From NCBI GenBank assembly GCA_900756875.1, contig CAAELW010000220.1, forward strand, positions 1 through 20,170: DNA of 20,170 nt, written 5' to 3'. The notes beneath the pieces are model-generated. The model saw nothing but the letters and a program-made list of their open reading frames with translations. It had not been told where the DNA came from and did no database searches. Position 1 is the first letter of the stretch, and every line of letters starts with the position of its first letter. The translations under genes were made by a program, and so were the position numbers. Positions 1 through 7,335 of this stretch are shown piece after piece. Source of the stretch: Pasteurellaceae bacterium (GTDB lineage: Bacteria > Pseudomonadota > Gammaproteobacteria > Enterobacterales > Pasteurellaceae).

Positions 1-36
1 CCTAAAGATGATCAAAAAAATGATGGAGAAAAATAA
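1..36 (+). CDS. yciB: 3' end of an upstream gene, probably yciB (inner-membrane septation protein A)
   Basis: Reading from base 1, frame 1 is open and encodes PKDDQKNDGEK before a TAA at 34-36. This charged, hydrophilic tail is typical of a cytoplasmic C-terminus. The stop shares its last base with the yciA start codon (TAATG), the usual arrangement of translationally coupled genes. In enterobacteria yciB lies directly before yciA, so yciB is the natural candidate, but only 11 residues are visible and the name rests on gene order, not on recognised sequence. Confidence 0.45.
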   Translation, partial: PKDDQKNDGEK

Positions 37-500
37 TGGTTTCAAATCTTACTGATAAAGACGGTCGTCAATCTAAAGGCGTATTATTATTACGTACCTT
101 AGCAATGCCTTCGGATACCAACGCCAACGGCGATATTTTCGGTGGCTGGATTATGTCCCAAATGGATATGGGCGGAGCAATTCTTGCCAAAGAAATCGCT
201 CATGGCCGTGTGGTCACTGTTGCCGTAGAAAGTATGAATTTCATCAAACCTATCGCTGTCGGTGACGTGGTATGTTGTTATGGTCAATGTCTCAGCGTGG
301 GCCGCTCTTCTATTAAAATCAAGGTAGAAGTATGGGTGAAAAAAGTTGCCAGTGAACCTATTGGCGAACGTTACTGCGTGACAGATGCCGTATTTACCTT
401 TGTCGCGGTTGGGAAAGACGGCAAATCCCGTGCTATTCCACGTGAAGGCAATCTCGAACTAGAACGTGCATTAGCCTCTATCGAAGAATTAAATTGTTAA
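36..500 (+). CDS. yciA: YciA acyl-CoA thioesterase (hotdog fold)
   Basis: This 154-residue protein has the length and sequence of YciA, a cytoplasmic broad-specificity acyl-CoA thioester hydrolase that forms hotdog-fold oligomers. The segment NANGDIFGGWIMSQMDMGGA (residues 29-48) is the family signature, and D44 in it falls at the position I recall as catalytic in the H. influenzae enzyme. VAVESMNFIKPIAVGDVV follows as the next conserved block. A GGAG ribosome site lies about 7 bases before the ATG. The start overlaps the preceding stop by one base, and yciI follows after 11 bases, so yciB-yciA-yciI probably form one operon. YciA is thought to trim CoA thioesters linked to membrane lipid metabolism; the physiological substrate cannot be read from sequence. 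Confidence 0.95.
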   Translation: MVSNLTDKDGRQSKGVLLLRTLAMPSDTNANGDIFGGWIMSQMDMGGAILAKEIAHGRVVTVAVESMNFIKPIAVGDVVCCYGQCLSVGRSSIKIKVEVWVKKVASEPIGERYCVTDAVFTFVAVGKDGKSRAIPREGNLELERALASIEELNC

Positions 501-511
501 AAGGATAAATG

Positions 512-808
512 ATGTATTACGTGATTTTTGCCCAAGATATTCCTGGTAGTTTAGAAAAACGCCTTGCTGTACGTGAGCAACATCTTGCTCGTTTAAAACA
601 ATTACAAGCAGAAGATCGCTTATTAACTGCGGGTCCCAATCCGGCCATTGATGATGAAAATCCAGGCGAAACGGGCTTTACCGGCTCGACTGTGATTGCT
701 CAATTCGAAAGCCTGTCTGCAGCAAAAGACTGGGCGGCACAAGACCCTTATGTTGAAGCTGGCGTTTACGGTGATGTAATTGTGAAACCTTTCAAAAAAG
801 TTTTCTAA
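512..808 (+). CDS. yciI: YciI family protein
   Basis: This is a small cytoplasmic protein of 98 residues with a ferredoxin-like YCII domain along its whole length. It aligns closely with E. coli YciI as I recall it: YVIFAQD at the N-terminus, [43 protein letters not shown] and the C-terminal VKPFKKVF. Two ATG codons are adjacent (509 and 512). I take the second because it gives the usual 98-residue length and sits 6 bases after AAGGA; starting at 509 adds only one Met. The conserved His and Asp pocket of the family suggests a small-molecule enzyme, but the role of YciI is unsettled. It is the last gene before a strong hairpin and is probably cotranscribed with yciA. Confidence 0.93.
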   Translation: MYYVIFAQDIPGSLEKRLAVREQHLARLKQLQAEDRLLTAGPNPAIDDENPGETGFTGSTVIAQFESLSAAKDWAAQDPYVEAGVYGDVIVKPFKKVF

Positions 809-828
809 ATAAAACGAACTCTACACTC

Positions 829-860
829 AAAGACGGATCTAACTATCCGTCTTTCTCTTT
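829..860 (+). terminator. Rho-independent terminator after yciI
   Basis: AAAGACGGAT (829-838) and ATCCGTCTTT (845-854) form a perfect 10-bp stem with a 6-base loop, followed by the pyrimidine-rich CTCTTTATAT. It closes the yciBAI unit. Its end is only about 15-20 bases before the start of slt. Confidence 0.85.
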
Positions 861-874
861 ATATGGAATCTCCT

Positions 875-3067
875 ATGCGAGCACTTAAACACACGACAAT
901 TTCGTTATTGATTTTAACCGCACTTTCAGGCTCAGCTTTGGCTAATCAGCATGCCCATAAAAACAAAAATGAAACGGCGCCACAAATTAACCTTGCTGAA
1001 GAACAAGCCAAATGGGCACAACAACAGCACGCGCATGAATTAAAGCTGATTGAACAACGCGCGACTTTTCTGCAATTAGAGTCGCTCCTAAAAAGTGCGG
1101 TCAAAAATAATCATGTTTCTAATAATGCCAAATTATTTCTTGGGCTTATTGATTCTTTAAAAGGTTATCCATTGCAAACTGATGCTATAGCGGCTTATTT
1201 AGATGCACGTGTAAAAACCGTTAATCGCGATACGTCTCGTGAAGAAGTAAATGCATTGAAAGCGGAAATCGAACAATTTATTCAACAGCATTCCTCTCAT
1301 TTTCTACGTGGAAAATTAGAACAAAGTATTTTTACGTTGTTAATCAATGCTGAAGATACTCAAGCACTCACCAAACTCACGCCAAATAATTTGGAAACAC
1401 AAATTGCCGTACTTACAGCTAAATATCAAATAGAGGCAGCCAATACCAGTCAGACCACAGAAAATCAATCAAACGACAAGAATAAATCAGCTATTTTGTC
1501 TGAATATGAACAGCTTTGGCTCAACAATGCTGAACTTCCTAATGATGCTCAACTCTGGGCAGCTTGGTATTCGCAAGGTGGACGGACTGAAGAGAAGATC
1601 TATCAAAAAGCGGAAATGCTCTTTGGTAAAAATGATGCTAAAGGCCTCGAAATACTCGCTAAAGAGTTAGAAAAAATTGAGAACGCTAAAGAAGATAAGC
1701 AAATAGTGACTGATTTAGCGCTTTATCAGGATCTCTTAAAAAATCCAGCCAATTTGAAAATACAAGCTGAGAGACTGCCATTAATTGATGGTAATACAAA
1801 TAAAATCATCAATAAATTTGTCGTAGTGCTAGGTTTCGCTCGTTATTTACGAACCATTCCGGAAAATATGAATGAGCCAACATTCACCCCTTACGAGCAA
1901 TGGGCGAAAACTTGGCAATTAGACGAAACTGAATTACGTGATTGGAAAATCGCCTTTATTAGCCGTTTCTTTGATAATGAAAGCCCTAATTTTGTGCAAT
2001 GGCGCGATCAGGAAATCCTCAAACTGAATGCCGATAACCTCATTGAACGTCGCTTGCGTACGGCGATTTGGCAACAAACAGATTTATTAGGTTGGTTGAA
2101 TGCCCTTTCAGATGAAGCGAAACAAAAACAAGAATGGCGTTATTGGATGGCTAAAATAGCTGCTCAAGCATCCGATAAAGATGCGAAACAACGATTAGAA
2201 GCTTTATCGAAAGAACGTGGTTTTTATCCAATGTTGGCAGCGGTCAAATTAGGACATTCCTATAAACTGGAAATGCCTAAAATTCCTCAAGAGTCCAATA
2301 TCCAAGAGAAGTATTCAGCTGAATTAGCTGAGATTGCAGAACTGCGTCAATTAGATCGATTAGGCGCAGCCAAACAACGTTGGCGTTCTCTATTAGAAAA
2401 ATTACCGCAAGAGAAACAACTTGCGTTAAGCCAATATGCGAATGAACAAAATTGGTTTGAATTGGGCGTAGATGGCTCGATTATTGCGAAAGCATGGGAT
2501 TATATCGACTTACGCTTACCAAATGCTTACAGTCAATATTTTGATATTGCCCTCAGTAATGTGAATCTCAGCGCAACGGAACCTCAAGCTATTGTGGATA
2601 ATCGTGTCACCAAAACCTTCGCCATGGCAATCGCTCGCCAAGAAAGTGCTTGGAATCCAATGGCACAATCTTCCGCAAATGCTCGAGGATTAATGCAGTT
2701 ATTACCGAGTACTGCACAAAAAACAGCAGAAAATCAGCAACTTCCTTATAACGGTGAATTAGATTTATTCAAACCGCTTAATAATATTTTACTCGGTACG
2801 GCTCACTTAAATGAGTTAAATGCTAAATACCCTAATAACCGCATTTTGATCGCCTCCGCCTATAATGCAGGTGCAAGCCGTGTAGAAAAATGGTTAGCAA
2901 GAGCCAATGGCAAATTGGCTATGGATGAATTTATTGCATCTATTCCGTTCTTTGAAACTCGGGGTTATGTTCAAAACGTATTAACTTACGATTTTTACTA
3001 TCAAAACCTACAAGACAAAGAAAAATTACAAACCTTTAGCAAAGAGGAATACGATCGGCTATACTAG
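875..3067 (+). CDS. slt: Soluble lytic murein transglycosylase Slt
   Basis: Slt is a periplasmic exolytic enzyme that cleaves murein MurNAc-GlcNAc bonds to give 1,6-anhydro products. The C-terminal SLT domain is clear: AIARQESAWNP with the catalytic Glu at about residue 590, then ARGLMQLLPSTAQ, and later ASAYNAGASRVEKWL. Ahead of it lies a long alpha-helical region like the Slt superhelical ring. The start at 875 is preferred over the in-frame ATG at 863: GGA lies 7 bases before it, and it gives a clean signal peptide, MRALKHTT, a hydrophobic core, then SALA before the mature end at Asn24. At 730 residues it is longer than the roughly 645 of E. coli; extra length appears near the N-terminus and around a Ser/Asn/Lys-rich stretch (1440-1500). 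trpR follows, as in enterobacteria. Confidence 0.95.
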   Translation: MRALKHTTISLLILTALSGSALANQHAHKNKNETAPQINLAEEQAKWAQQQHAHELKLIEQRATFLQLESLLKSAVKNNHVSNNAKLFLGLIDSLKGYPLQTDAIAAYLDARVKTVNRDTSREEVNALKAEIEQFIQQHSSHFLRGKLEQSIFTLLINAEDTQALTKLTPNNLETQIAVLTAKYQIEAANTSQTTENQSNDKNKSAILSEYEQLWLNNAELPNDAQLWAAWYSQGGRTEEKIYQKAEMLFGKNDAKGLEILAKELEKIENAKEDKQIVTDLALYQDLLKNPANLKIQAERLPLIDGNTNKIINKFVVVLGFARYLRTIPENMNEPTFTPYEQWAKTWQLDETELRDWKIAFISRFFDNESPNFVQWRDQEILKLNADNLIERRLRTAIWQQTDLLGWLNALSDEAKQKQEWRYWMAKIAAQASDKDAKQRLEALSKERGFYPMLAAVKLGHSYKLEMPKIPQESNIQEKYSAELAEIAELRQLDRLGAAKQRWRSLLEKLPQEKQLALSQYANEQNWFELGVDGSIIAKAWDYIDLRLPNAYSQYFDIALSNVNLSATEPQAIVDNRVTKTFAMAIARQESAWNPMAQSSANARGLMQLLPSTAQKTAENQQLPYNGELDLFKPLNNILLGTAHLNELNAKYPNNRILIASAYNAGASRVEKWLARANGKLAMDEFIASIPFFETRGYVQNVLTYDFYYQNLQDKEKLQTFSKEEYDRLY

Positions 3068-3068
3068 T

Positions 3069-3089
3069 CGCACTAGTTTAATAGTATAG
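3069..3089 (+). promoter_or_regulatory. TrpR operator-like site with overlapping trpR promoter
   Basis: CGCACTAGTTTAATAGTA begins a partly symmetric element that matches about 16 of 20 positions of the E. coli trp operator as I recall it (ACTAGTTAACTAGT core). ACTA (3072-3075) and TAGT (3082-3085) are the outer arms. TTTAAT (3077-3082) inside it could serve as a -10 element, and AGGA (3088-3091) is the trpR ribosome site, so bound repressor would block both. No good -35 is visible. The placement fits autogenous repression of trpR, known in E. coli. Confidence 0.6.
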
Positions 3090-3099
3090 GATTGTTGAT

Positions 3100-3408
3100 A
3101 TGTATATTAGTCGCAATTTAGAACAATGGAATGCTTTCCTCGCGACCTTGCAAACCGCGTTTGAGCAAGGCAAAGCACAAGATTTCTTAACGCTTCTGCT
3201 CACACCTGATGAACGTGATGCAGTGGGGTTACGTTTACAAATCGTGGCACAGTTATTGAATAAAAATCTCTCCCAACGAGAGATTCAACAAAATCTCAAT
3301 ACCAGTGCGGCAACCATTACGCGAGGTTCTAATATGCTCAAAACAATGGATCCGGATTTTATAAACTGGGTGAAAAGCCAACTCGATGAGCAAGCTGCAA
3401 AAAACTAA
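3100..3408 (+). CDS. trpR: Trp operon repressor TrpR
   Basis: TrpR is a small all-helical homodimer that binds L-tryptophan as corepressor and represses the trp biosynthetic genes, aroH and itself. The 102-residue product has the family length. [21 protein letters not shown] is the core of helices B-C, and the DNA-binding helix-turn-helix reads [22 protein letters not shown] (about residues 57-78). The ATG is preceded by AGGA at 8 bases. An operator-like dyad lies just upstream. The coding sequence overlaps the start of mtgA by 23 bases, so expression of the repressor and the murein polymerase may be coupled. The gene order slt-trpR is the same as in E. coli. Confidence 0.95.
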   Translation: MYISRNLEQWNAFLATLQTAFEQGKAQDFLTLLLTPDERDAVGLRLQIVAQLLNKNLSQREIQQNLNTSAATITRGSNMLKTMDPDFINWVKSQLDEQAAKN

Positions 3409-4132
3409 GCGAATTCTGACCGCACTTTTACATCTTTTTCGCCCATCTTGGTGGAAAAAAAATTGGCAACGAGTTGCGTGGCGTTTATCTCTCGCAATCC
3501 TGGTATTTTTCATTTGCTTCCGCTTTATTCCAGTTCCCTTCTCCGCCTATATGGTACAGCAAAAAATCGGGCACTTATTACAGCTAGATTTCAGCTATTC
3601 AATCAAATACGATTGGGTGAGCCTTGATGAAATCTCACCAAATATGCAGCTTGCGGTGATTGCCGCTGAAGATCAAAAATTCCCAAACCATTGGGGCTTT
3701 GATTTTGAGGCGATTCAAAAGGCCTTTAAATTTAATGAAAAATCTCGCCGAACCCGAGGCGCTTCAACGATTTCTCAACAAACAGCAAAAAACCTCGTTC
3801 TCTGGCATGGACAAAGTTGGTTTCGCAAAGGATTAGAAGTTCCCACAACGGCATTAATGGAAATCTTTTGGTCCAAAGAACGCATTTTAGAAGTGTATTT
3901 AAATATCGCAGAATTTGGTAATGGTATCTTTGGTGTAGAGGCAGCTAGTCGCTATTACTTTAAAAAATCAGCAAAAAATTTAACTCAATCAGAAGCAGCA
4001 TTACTCGCTGCAGTTTTACCAAATCCTATTATCTATAAAGTGAATAAGCCTAGTGCGTTAGTTCGTAAAAAACAAAGTTGGATTATGCAGCAAATGAATG
4101 GATTAGGCTTGAATTACCTAAAAGAAATGTAG
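3386..4132 (+). CDS. mtgA: Monofunctional peptidoglycan glycosyltransferase MtgA
   Basis: MtgA polymerises lipid II into glycan strands at the outer face of the inner membrane and belongs to family GT51 without a transpeptidase domain. A basic N-terminus leads into one membrane segment (about residues 31-50). The catalytic motif [17 protein letters not shown] carries the essential Glu at residue 95, followed by [40 protein letters not shown] and [12 protein letters not shown], all standard GT51 motifs. The length of 248 residues is typical. The ATG lies inside trpR and has only a weak ribosome site, so translation is probably coupled to trpR; no later in-frame Met precedes the membrane segment. 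An uptake sequence encodes Thr12-Ala-Leu14. Transcription ends at the hairpin that follows. Confidence 0.95.
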   Translation: MSKLQKTKRILTALLHLFRPSWWKKNWQRVAWRLSLAILVFFICFRFIPVPFSAYMVQQKIGHLLQLDFSYSIKYDWVSLDEISPNMQLAVIAAEDQKFPNHWGFDFEAIQKAFKFNEKSRRTRGASTISQQTAKNLVLWHGQSWFRKGLEVPTTALMEIFWSKERILEVYLNIAEFGNGIFGVEAASRYYFKKSAKNLTQSEAALLAAVLPNPIIYKVNKPSALVRKKQSWIMQQMNGLGLNYLKEM

Positions 4133-4146
4133 ATTTGTCATAAAGA

Positions 4147-4183
4147 AAAAACCTTGAAACTCACTTTAAGTTTCAAGGTTTTA
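4147..4183. terminator. Bidirectional terminator between mtgA and tRNA-Ala
   Basis: AAAACCTTGAAAC (4148-4160) pairs with GTTTCAAGGTTTT (4170-4182) over 13 bp with a 9-base loop. A-rich and T-rich flanks lie on both sides. It can terminate mtgA on the plus strand and tRNA-Ala on the minus strand. Confidence 0.85.
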
Positions 4184-4187
4184 AATT

Positions 4188-4264
<77 letters not shown>

Positions 4265-4277
4265 AATAACGCAAGCT

Positions 4278-4306
4278 ATGATAAATTTCGGCTGATAAAC
4301 TGTCAA
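4278..4306 (-). promoter_or_regulatory. Sigma-70 promoter for tRNA-Ala
   Basis: On the minus strand a perfect -35 TTGACA (4306-4301) is followed by a 17-base spacer and -10 TATCAT (4283-4278). The predicted start lies about 7-8 bases before the mature tRNA. One arm of a 9-bp inverted repeat (4290-4298) sits in the spacer. Confidence 0.8.
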
Positions 4307-4337
4307 TATTGAAATAATCAAATCCCGCTTATCAGCC
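4290..4337. repeat. 9-bp perfect inverted repeat around the tRNA-Ala -35 region
   Basis: GGCTGATAA (4290-4298) and TTATCAGCC (4329-4337) are exact complements separated by 30 bases. One arm is in the promoter spacer, the other lies just after the gltX stop codon. No T-run follows on either strand, so a simple terminator is unlikely. It may be a structured gltX 3' end or a protein site. Confidence 0.5.
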
Positions 4338-4343
4338 TAAATA

Positions 4344-5786
4344 TTAAGCGTTTTGAGATTTAATAAAATCAATGGCACGTTGGATACGCGCTAACACACG
4401 TTCACGACCGATACCCACTAATGTCACATCCATCGAAGGTGATTGACCTGAGCCTGTTACTGCCACGCGTAATGGCATCCCAACTTTACCCATACCCACT
4501 TCTAATTCAGCAGCGGTTTGTTCAATCGCTTCATGCGTAGAATGTAAATCCCAGCTAGAAAGTGCGGTCAATTTTTCTTTTACTTTTTCAAGTGGTTCAA
4601 TCGCCGCTGCTTTAAAGTGTTTCTTCACCGCTGCTTCATCAAAACTTTCAAACTCTTCGAAGAAATAACGGCTTGCTGATGCCATTTCTTTTAAGGTTTT
4701 ACAACGTTCAGCAAGCATCGTCACGATTTCAGTTAATGCTGGGCCATTTGATGTATCAATACCTTGATCTTTATAATGCCATGCAAGGTGTTTTGCCACA
4801 TATTCAGGTGGTAATTCACGGATGTAATGATGGTTTAACCACAATAATTTTTCTGTGTTAAATGCACTCGCAGATTTGCTCACGTGATCTAATTCAAAGA
4901 ATTTAATCATTTCTTCACGTGTAAAGATCTCTTGGTCACCATGACCCCAACCTAAACGAACAAGATAGTTAATTAGGGCTTCTGGTAAATAACCGTCATC
5001 ACGATATTGCATCACACTTACCGCACCATGACGTTTTGAAAGTTTTTGACCATCATCACCATTAATCATGGAAACGTGCGCATATACAGGAATTGGTGCG
5101 CCTAACGCTTTTAAGATATTAATTTGACGTGGGGTGTTGTTAATATGGTCTTCACCACGCACAACGTGAGTAATACCCATATCCCAGTCATCCACTACCA
5201 CACAGAAGTTGTAGGTTGGTGAACCATCGGTACGACGAATAATTAAATCGTCTAATTCGCTGTTGCTGATTTCAATACGACCACGCACGGCATCATCAAA
5301 TACGACTGAACCTTCTGTTGGATTTTTAAAACGTACAACATGTGGCTCATCGGCTGAATGATTGTGATCATGTAAACAATGACGGTCATAACGTGGTTTT
5401 TCTTTGTTTTGCTCTTGTGTATGACGTAATTCTTCTAGGCGCTCTTTAGAGCAATAGCAACGATAAGCCAAGCCTTGCTCAATCATTTCATCAATCACTT
5501 GATTGTAACGATCAAAGCGTTTAGTTTGATAATAAGGACCATGCTCCCATGCCAGGTTTAACCACTCCATCCCTTCAATGATTGCCGCTGTTGCTTCCGG
5601 TGTAGAACGCTCTAAATCGGTATCTTCAATACGTAATACAAATTCACCGTTGTTATGTTTTGCAAATAACCAAGAATAAAGAGCTGTACGTGCGCCACCC
5701 ACGTGCAAATAGCCTGTTGGACTTGGGGCAAAACGCGTACGTACTTTGACATTAGGATCTAATTCAAAAGGAGGATCAATTTTCAT
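4344..5786 (-). CDS. gltX: Glutamyl-tRNA synthetase GltX
   Basis: GltX is a class I synthetase that charges tRNA-Glu with glutamate in the cytoplasm. The N-terminal catalytic fold shows [19 protein letters not shown] (the HIGH-type motif, about residues 18-36), LRIEDTD, and the KMSKS-type GQKLSKRHG near residues 246-254. A Cys/His cluster, [10 protein letters not shown] and later DRHCLHDH, marks the zinc-like subdomain, and the C-terminal helical part binds the anticodon. The length of 480 residues is normal. About 13 residues precede the point where E. coli GltX begins, which I recall as normal for Haemophilus. The ribosome site is weak. The gene is flanked by tRNA-Ala downstream and tRNA-Val divergently upstream. 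No clear terminator follows. An uptake sequence (4560-4568) encodes Thr-Ala-Leu. Confidence 0.97.
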   Translation of the reverse strand: MKIDPPFELDPNVKVRTRFAPSPTGYLHVGGARTALYSWLFAKHNNGEFVLRIEDTDLERSTPEATAAIIEGMEWLNLAWEHGPYYQTKRFDRYNQVIDEMIEQGLAYRCYCSKERLEELRHTQEQNKEKPRYDRHCLHDHNHSADEPHVVRFKNPTEGSVVFDDAVRGRIEISNSELDDLIIRRTDGSPTYNFCVVVDDWDMGITHVVRGEDHINNTPRQINILKALGAPIPVYAHVSMINGDDGQKLSKRHGAVSVMQYRDDGYLPEALINYLVRLGWGHGDQEIFTREEMIKFFELDHVSKSASAFNTEKLLWLNHHYIRELPPEYVAKHLAWHYKDQGIDTSNGPALTEIVTMLAERCKTLKEMASASRYFFEEFESFDEAAVKKHFKAAAIEPLEKVKEKLTALSSWDLHSTHEAIEQTAAELEVGMGKVGMPLRVAVTGSGQSPSMDVTLVGIGRERVLARIQRAIDFIKSQNA

Positions 5787-5912
5787 TTTCTTAATAACCT
5801 ATTCATTTACAAAAATTACCTTTATTCTACTACGACTTGCTTGAGTTCTAAATAAAAAATCTGATTTTATGCCTATTTTTGCAACAACTAGACGCTTTTT
5901 CATAAAAATATA

Positions 5913-5940
5913 TTGACTGAAATCTCATTATACTTATAAT
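5913..5940 (+). promoter_or_regulatory. Sigma-70 promoter for tRNA-Val
   Basis: TTGACT (5913-5918), a 16-base spacer and a perfect -10 TATAAT (5935-5940) precede the tRNA by 18 bases. It is the strongest-looking promoter in the gltX region and points away from gltX. Confidence 0.85.
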
Positions 5941-5958
5941 GCCAATCCACAACATTAA

Positions 5959-6034
5959 GGGCGATTAGCTCAGTTGGGAGAGCACCTCCCTTACAAGGAG
6001 GGGGTCACTGGTTCGAGACCGGTATCGCCCACCA
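5959..6034 (+). tRNA. tRNA-Val(UAC)
   Basis: A 76-base cloverleaf with encoded CCA. The acceptor stem is GGGCGAT/ATCGCCC, the D arm is AGCTCAGTTGGGAGAGC, the anticodon stem CCTCC/GGAGG encloses the loop CTTACAA (anticodon TAC), and the T arm is ACTGG TTCGAGA CCGGT. It is a single-gene unit divergent from gltX. In E. coli a tRNA-Val(UAC) cluster occupies the same side of gltX, so the arrangement looks ancestral. Confidence 0.97.
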
Positions 6035-6093
6035 CTTTTCTTAAAGTCCTTTTTAACATTAGTTAAATTCACATTATTTCTGTTTTATCTTAT

Positions 6094-6136
6094 AAATAAA
6101 AACGGCCACAAAACGTTTTGTTTTATGACCGCACTT
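6094..6136 (-). terminator. Uptake-sequence-containing terminator after the amidohydrolase gene
   Basis: On the minus strand the uptake sequence AAGTGCGGT (6136-6128) and the following CA lead into a hairpin whose core is the palindrome ACAAAACGTTTTGT (6108-6121). An outer stem CGGTCA/TGGCCG is next, then TTTTTATTT. The stem is imperfect, with an internal loop. It lies 16 bases past the stop of the minus-strand gene and could also slow transcription leaving tRNA-Val. Confidence 0.65.
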
Positions 6137-6152
6137 CTATCTAATTTTAGGA

Positions 6153-7145
6153 TTAAACTGGCTCTAAACCTAACACTTTGCGTCCATTAATACTCGCAAT
6201 ATCAACCATTGCATCAAGATGTGGGAAACGACAGCCTGCAGCAAGCAAGCTTAGTTCTTGCCATAAATCTCCTTCACAAAGTGGCACCATGTAATCACAG
6301 ATATTATCCGTACCTAACGCGACTGTAATTCCTTCTGGAATCATTTCATCTGCAGGTGTCAAGGCATTATGGAAAGGCATCAAATCTTCTTTTCGGTTAC
6401 TATCAATCCACGCCATTGGACAAGCAATCATCATCATTTTTGCCTGGCGCATTTTTTCATAAAGCTTATAGCGATATTCTCTGCTATGCGCACCGATAGA
6501 AATACCATGGATTGCCACGACTCTACCTTCCATACCATGTTCGATGGTTTTGTCACAAAGCTGTTCGGTTTCTTTTTCTTTCGGGGAGTTGAATTGGTCC
6601 ACATGCACATGACACATAATGCCGCGAGATTTAGCTGCATCAAGCAGAATATCCATTGCTTCAAGGCCACGACCATAATCAAGCTCATCGCGATAAGGTA
6701 AACCACCAATCATATCTACCATATCAGAGCCAATATCAAACCATTTGCGTGCTTCTGGCTCAATCACCCCTTTTAAGGTCTGATTTGCAAATTTCAAAAC
6801 AATGTCATGTTTATAGACTTCGCGCGCTTTGTGTGCAGCAATAATGGCTCGATCTTCACAAATTGGGTCAATATCCACAAAAGTACCAAATGCGGTCACC
6901 CCTTGGGAAATCATCAGCTCAATCGATTGACAGAAACGGGCATAATAATCATCAACACTGGATGTACGTTTAACTTCGTCCACTAAATCCCATTTTTGTT
7001 GAAGATTACTATTGTGATAAATGCCAATTTTTTCAGGTGTCATTGTAAAAGCACGATCTGCGTGAGCATGGGCATTAACCCAGCCACCTTTTTTAATGAT
7101 TTCGTCTCGAATAAACGTTTTAAAGCTACGAACGTGATTTCTCAT
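6153..7145 (-). CDS. Cytosine-deaminase-like amidohydrolase of unknown substrate
   Basis: This 330-residue cytoplasmic protein has the metal-dependent amidohydrolase barrel and is nearest in pattern to E. coli CodA. Visible metal and active-site positions are H26 and H28 (NAHAHADRAF), Q122 (KFANQTLKG, matching the substrate-binding Gln of CodA), H181 (HVHVDQ), H213 (AIHGIS) and D280 (LGTDN). The position after HVD is Gln184 where CodA has its catalytic Glu217. The protein also lacks the N-terminal strands and about 75 C-terminal residues of CodA, being essentially the barrel alone, so cytosine should not be assumed as substrate. The ATG follows GGAG by 6 bases. It is a single-gene unit with its own terminator. 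No pathway neighbour helps assign a function. Hydrolase of a cyclic or amide nitrogen compound is the safe reading. Confidence 0.75.
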   Translation of the reverse strand: MRNHVRSFKTFIRDEIIKKGGWVNAHAHADRAFTMTPEKIGIYHNSNLQQKWDLVDEVKRTSSVDDYYARFCQSIELMISQGVTAFGTFVDIDPICEDRAIIAAHKAREVYKHDIVLKFANQTLKGVIEPEARKWFDIGSDMVDMIGGLPYRDELDYGRGLEAMDILLDAAKSRGIMCHVHVDQFNSPKEKETEQLCDKTIEHGMEGRVVAIHGISIGAHSREYRYKLYEKMRQAKMMMIACPMAWIDSNRKEDLMPFHNALTPADEMIPEGITVALGTDNICDYMVPLCEGDLWQELSLLAAGCRFPHLDAMVDIASINGRKVLGLEPV

Positions 7146-7225
7146 AATAACTCCGCCAAAAAAGAAAGGAAAAGAGAGACGAGAAGTGTATTAATTGAAA
7201 AGCAAACCCAATAAGGATCTGGTCT

Positions 7226-7244
7226 ATTGTGAATTGTTTACAAT
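7226..7244. promoter_or_regulatory. 19-bp imperfect dyad upstream of the amidohydrolase gene
   Basis: ATTGTGAAT (7226-7234) and GTTTACAAT (7236-7244) are imperfect inverted arms, with 7 of 9 positions pairing around a central T. The dyad lies about 80-100 bases before the amidohydrolase start. It resembles a LacI/GalR-type or other dimeric repressor site in shape, but the regulator cannot be named. Confidence 0.3.
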
Positions 7245-7335
7245 GTTATGAAAAATTCGCAGATTTTAATTAATAACATCTTTTCAGTCTTTCAACTGAA
7301 TGCAAAGTATAAGATTTTAAGCGCAAAAAAGCTAT

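Noticed and set aside
5783..5806. A 7-codon frame (MNRLLRK) ending in an ATGA overlap with the gltX start
   Set aside because: It lacks a ribosome site at a usable distance and is too short to separate from chance, so it is not called as a leader peptide.
6369..6844. Open frames on the opposite strand of the amidohydrolase gene
   Set aside because: They lie wholly inside a protein with clear active-site motifs and show low-complexity His/Met/Phe-rich products typical of antisense frames.
7226..7244. A CRP site, suggested by the TGTGA half
   Set aside because: The other half is TACAA rather than TCACA at the required spacing, so the CRP consensus is met on one side only.
7283..7300. A terminator after yejM (TTCAGT / ACTGAA stem)
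   Set aside because: The stem is only 6 bp, has no T-run on either strand, and lies upstream of the next gene rather than right after the yejM stop with respect to termination signals.
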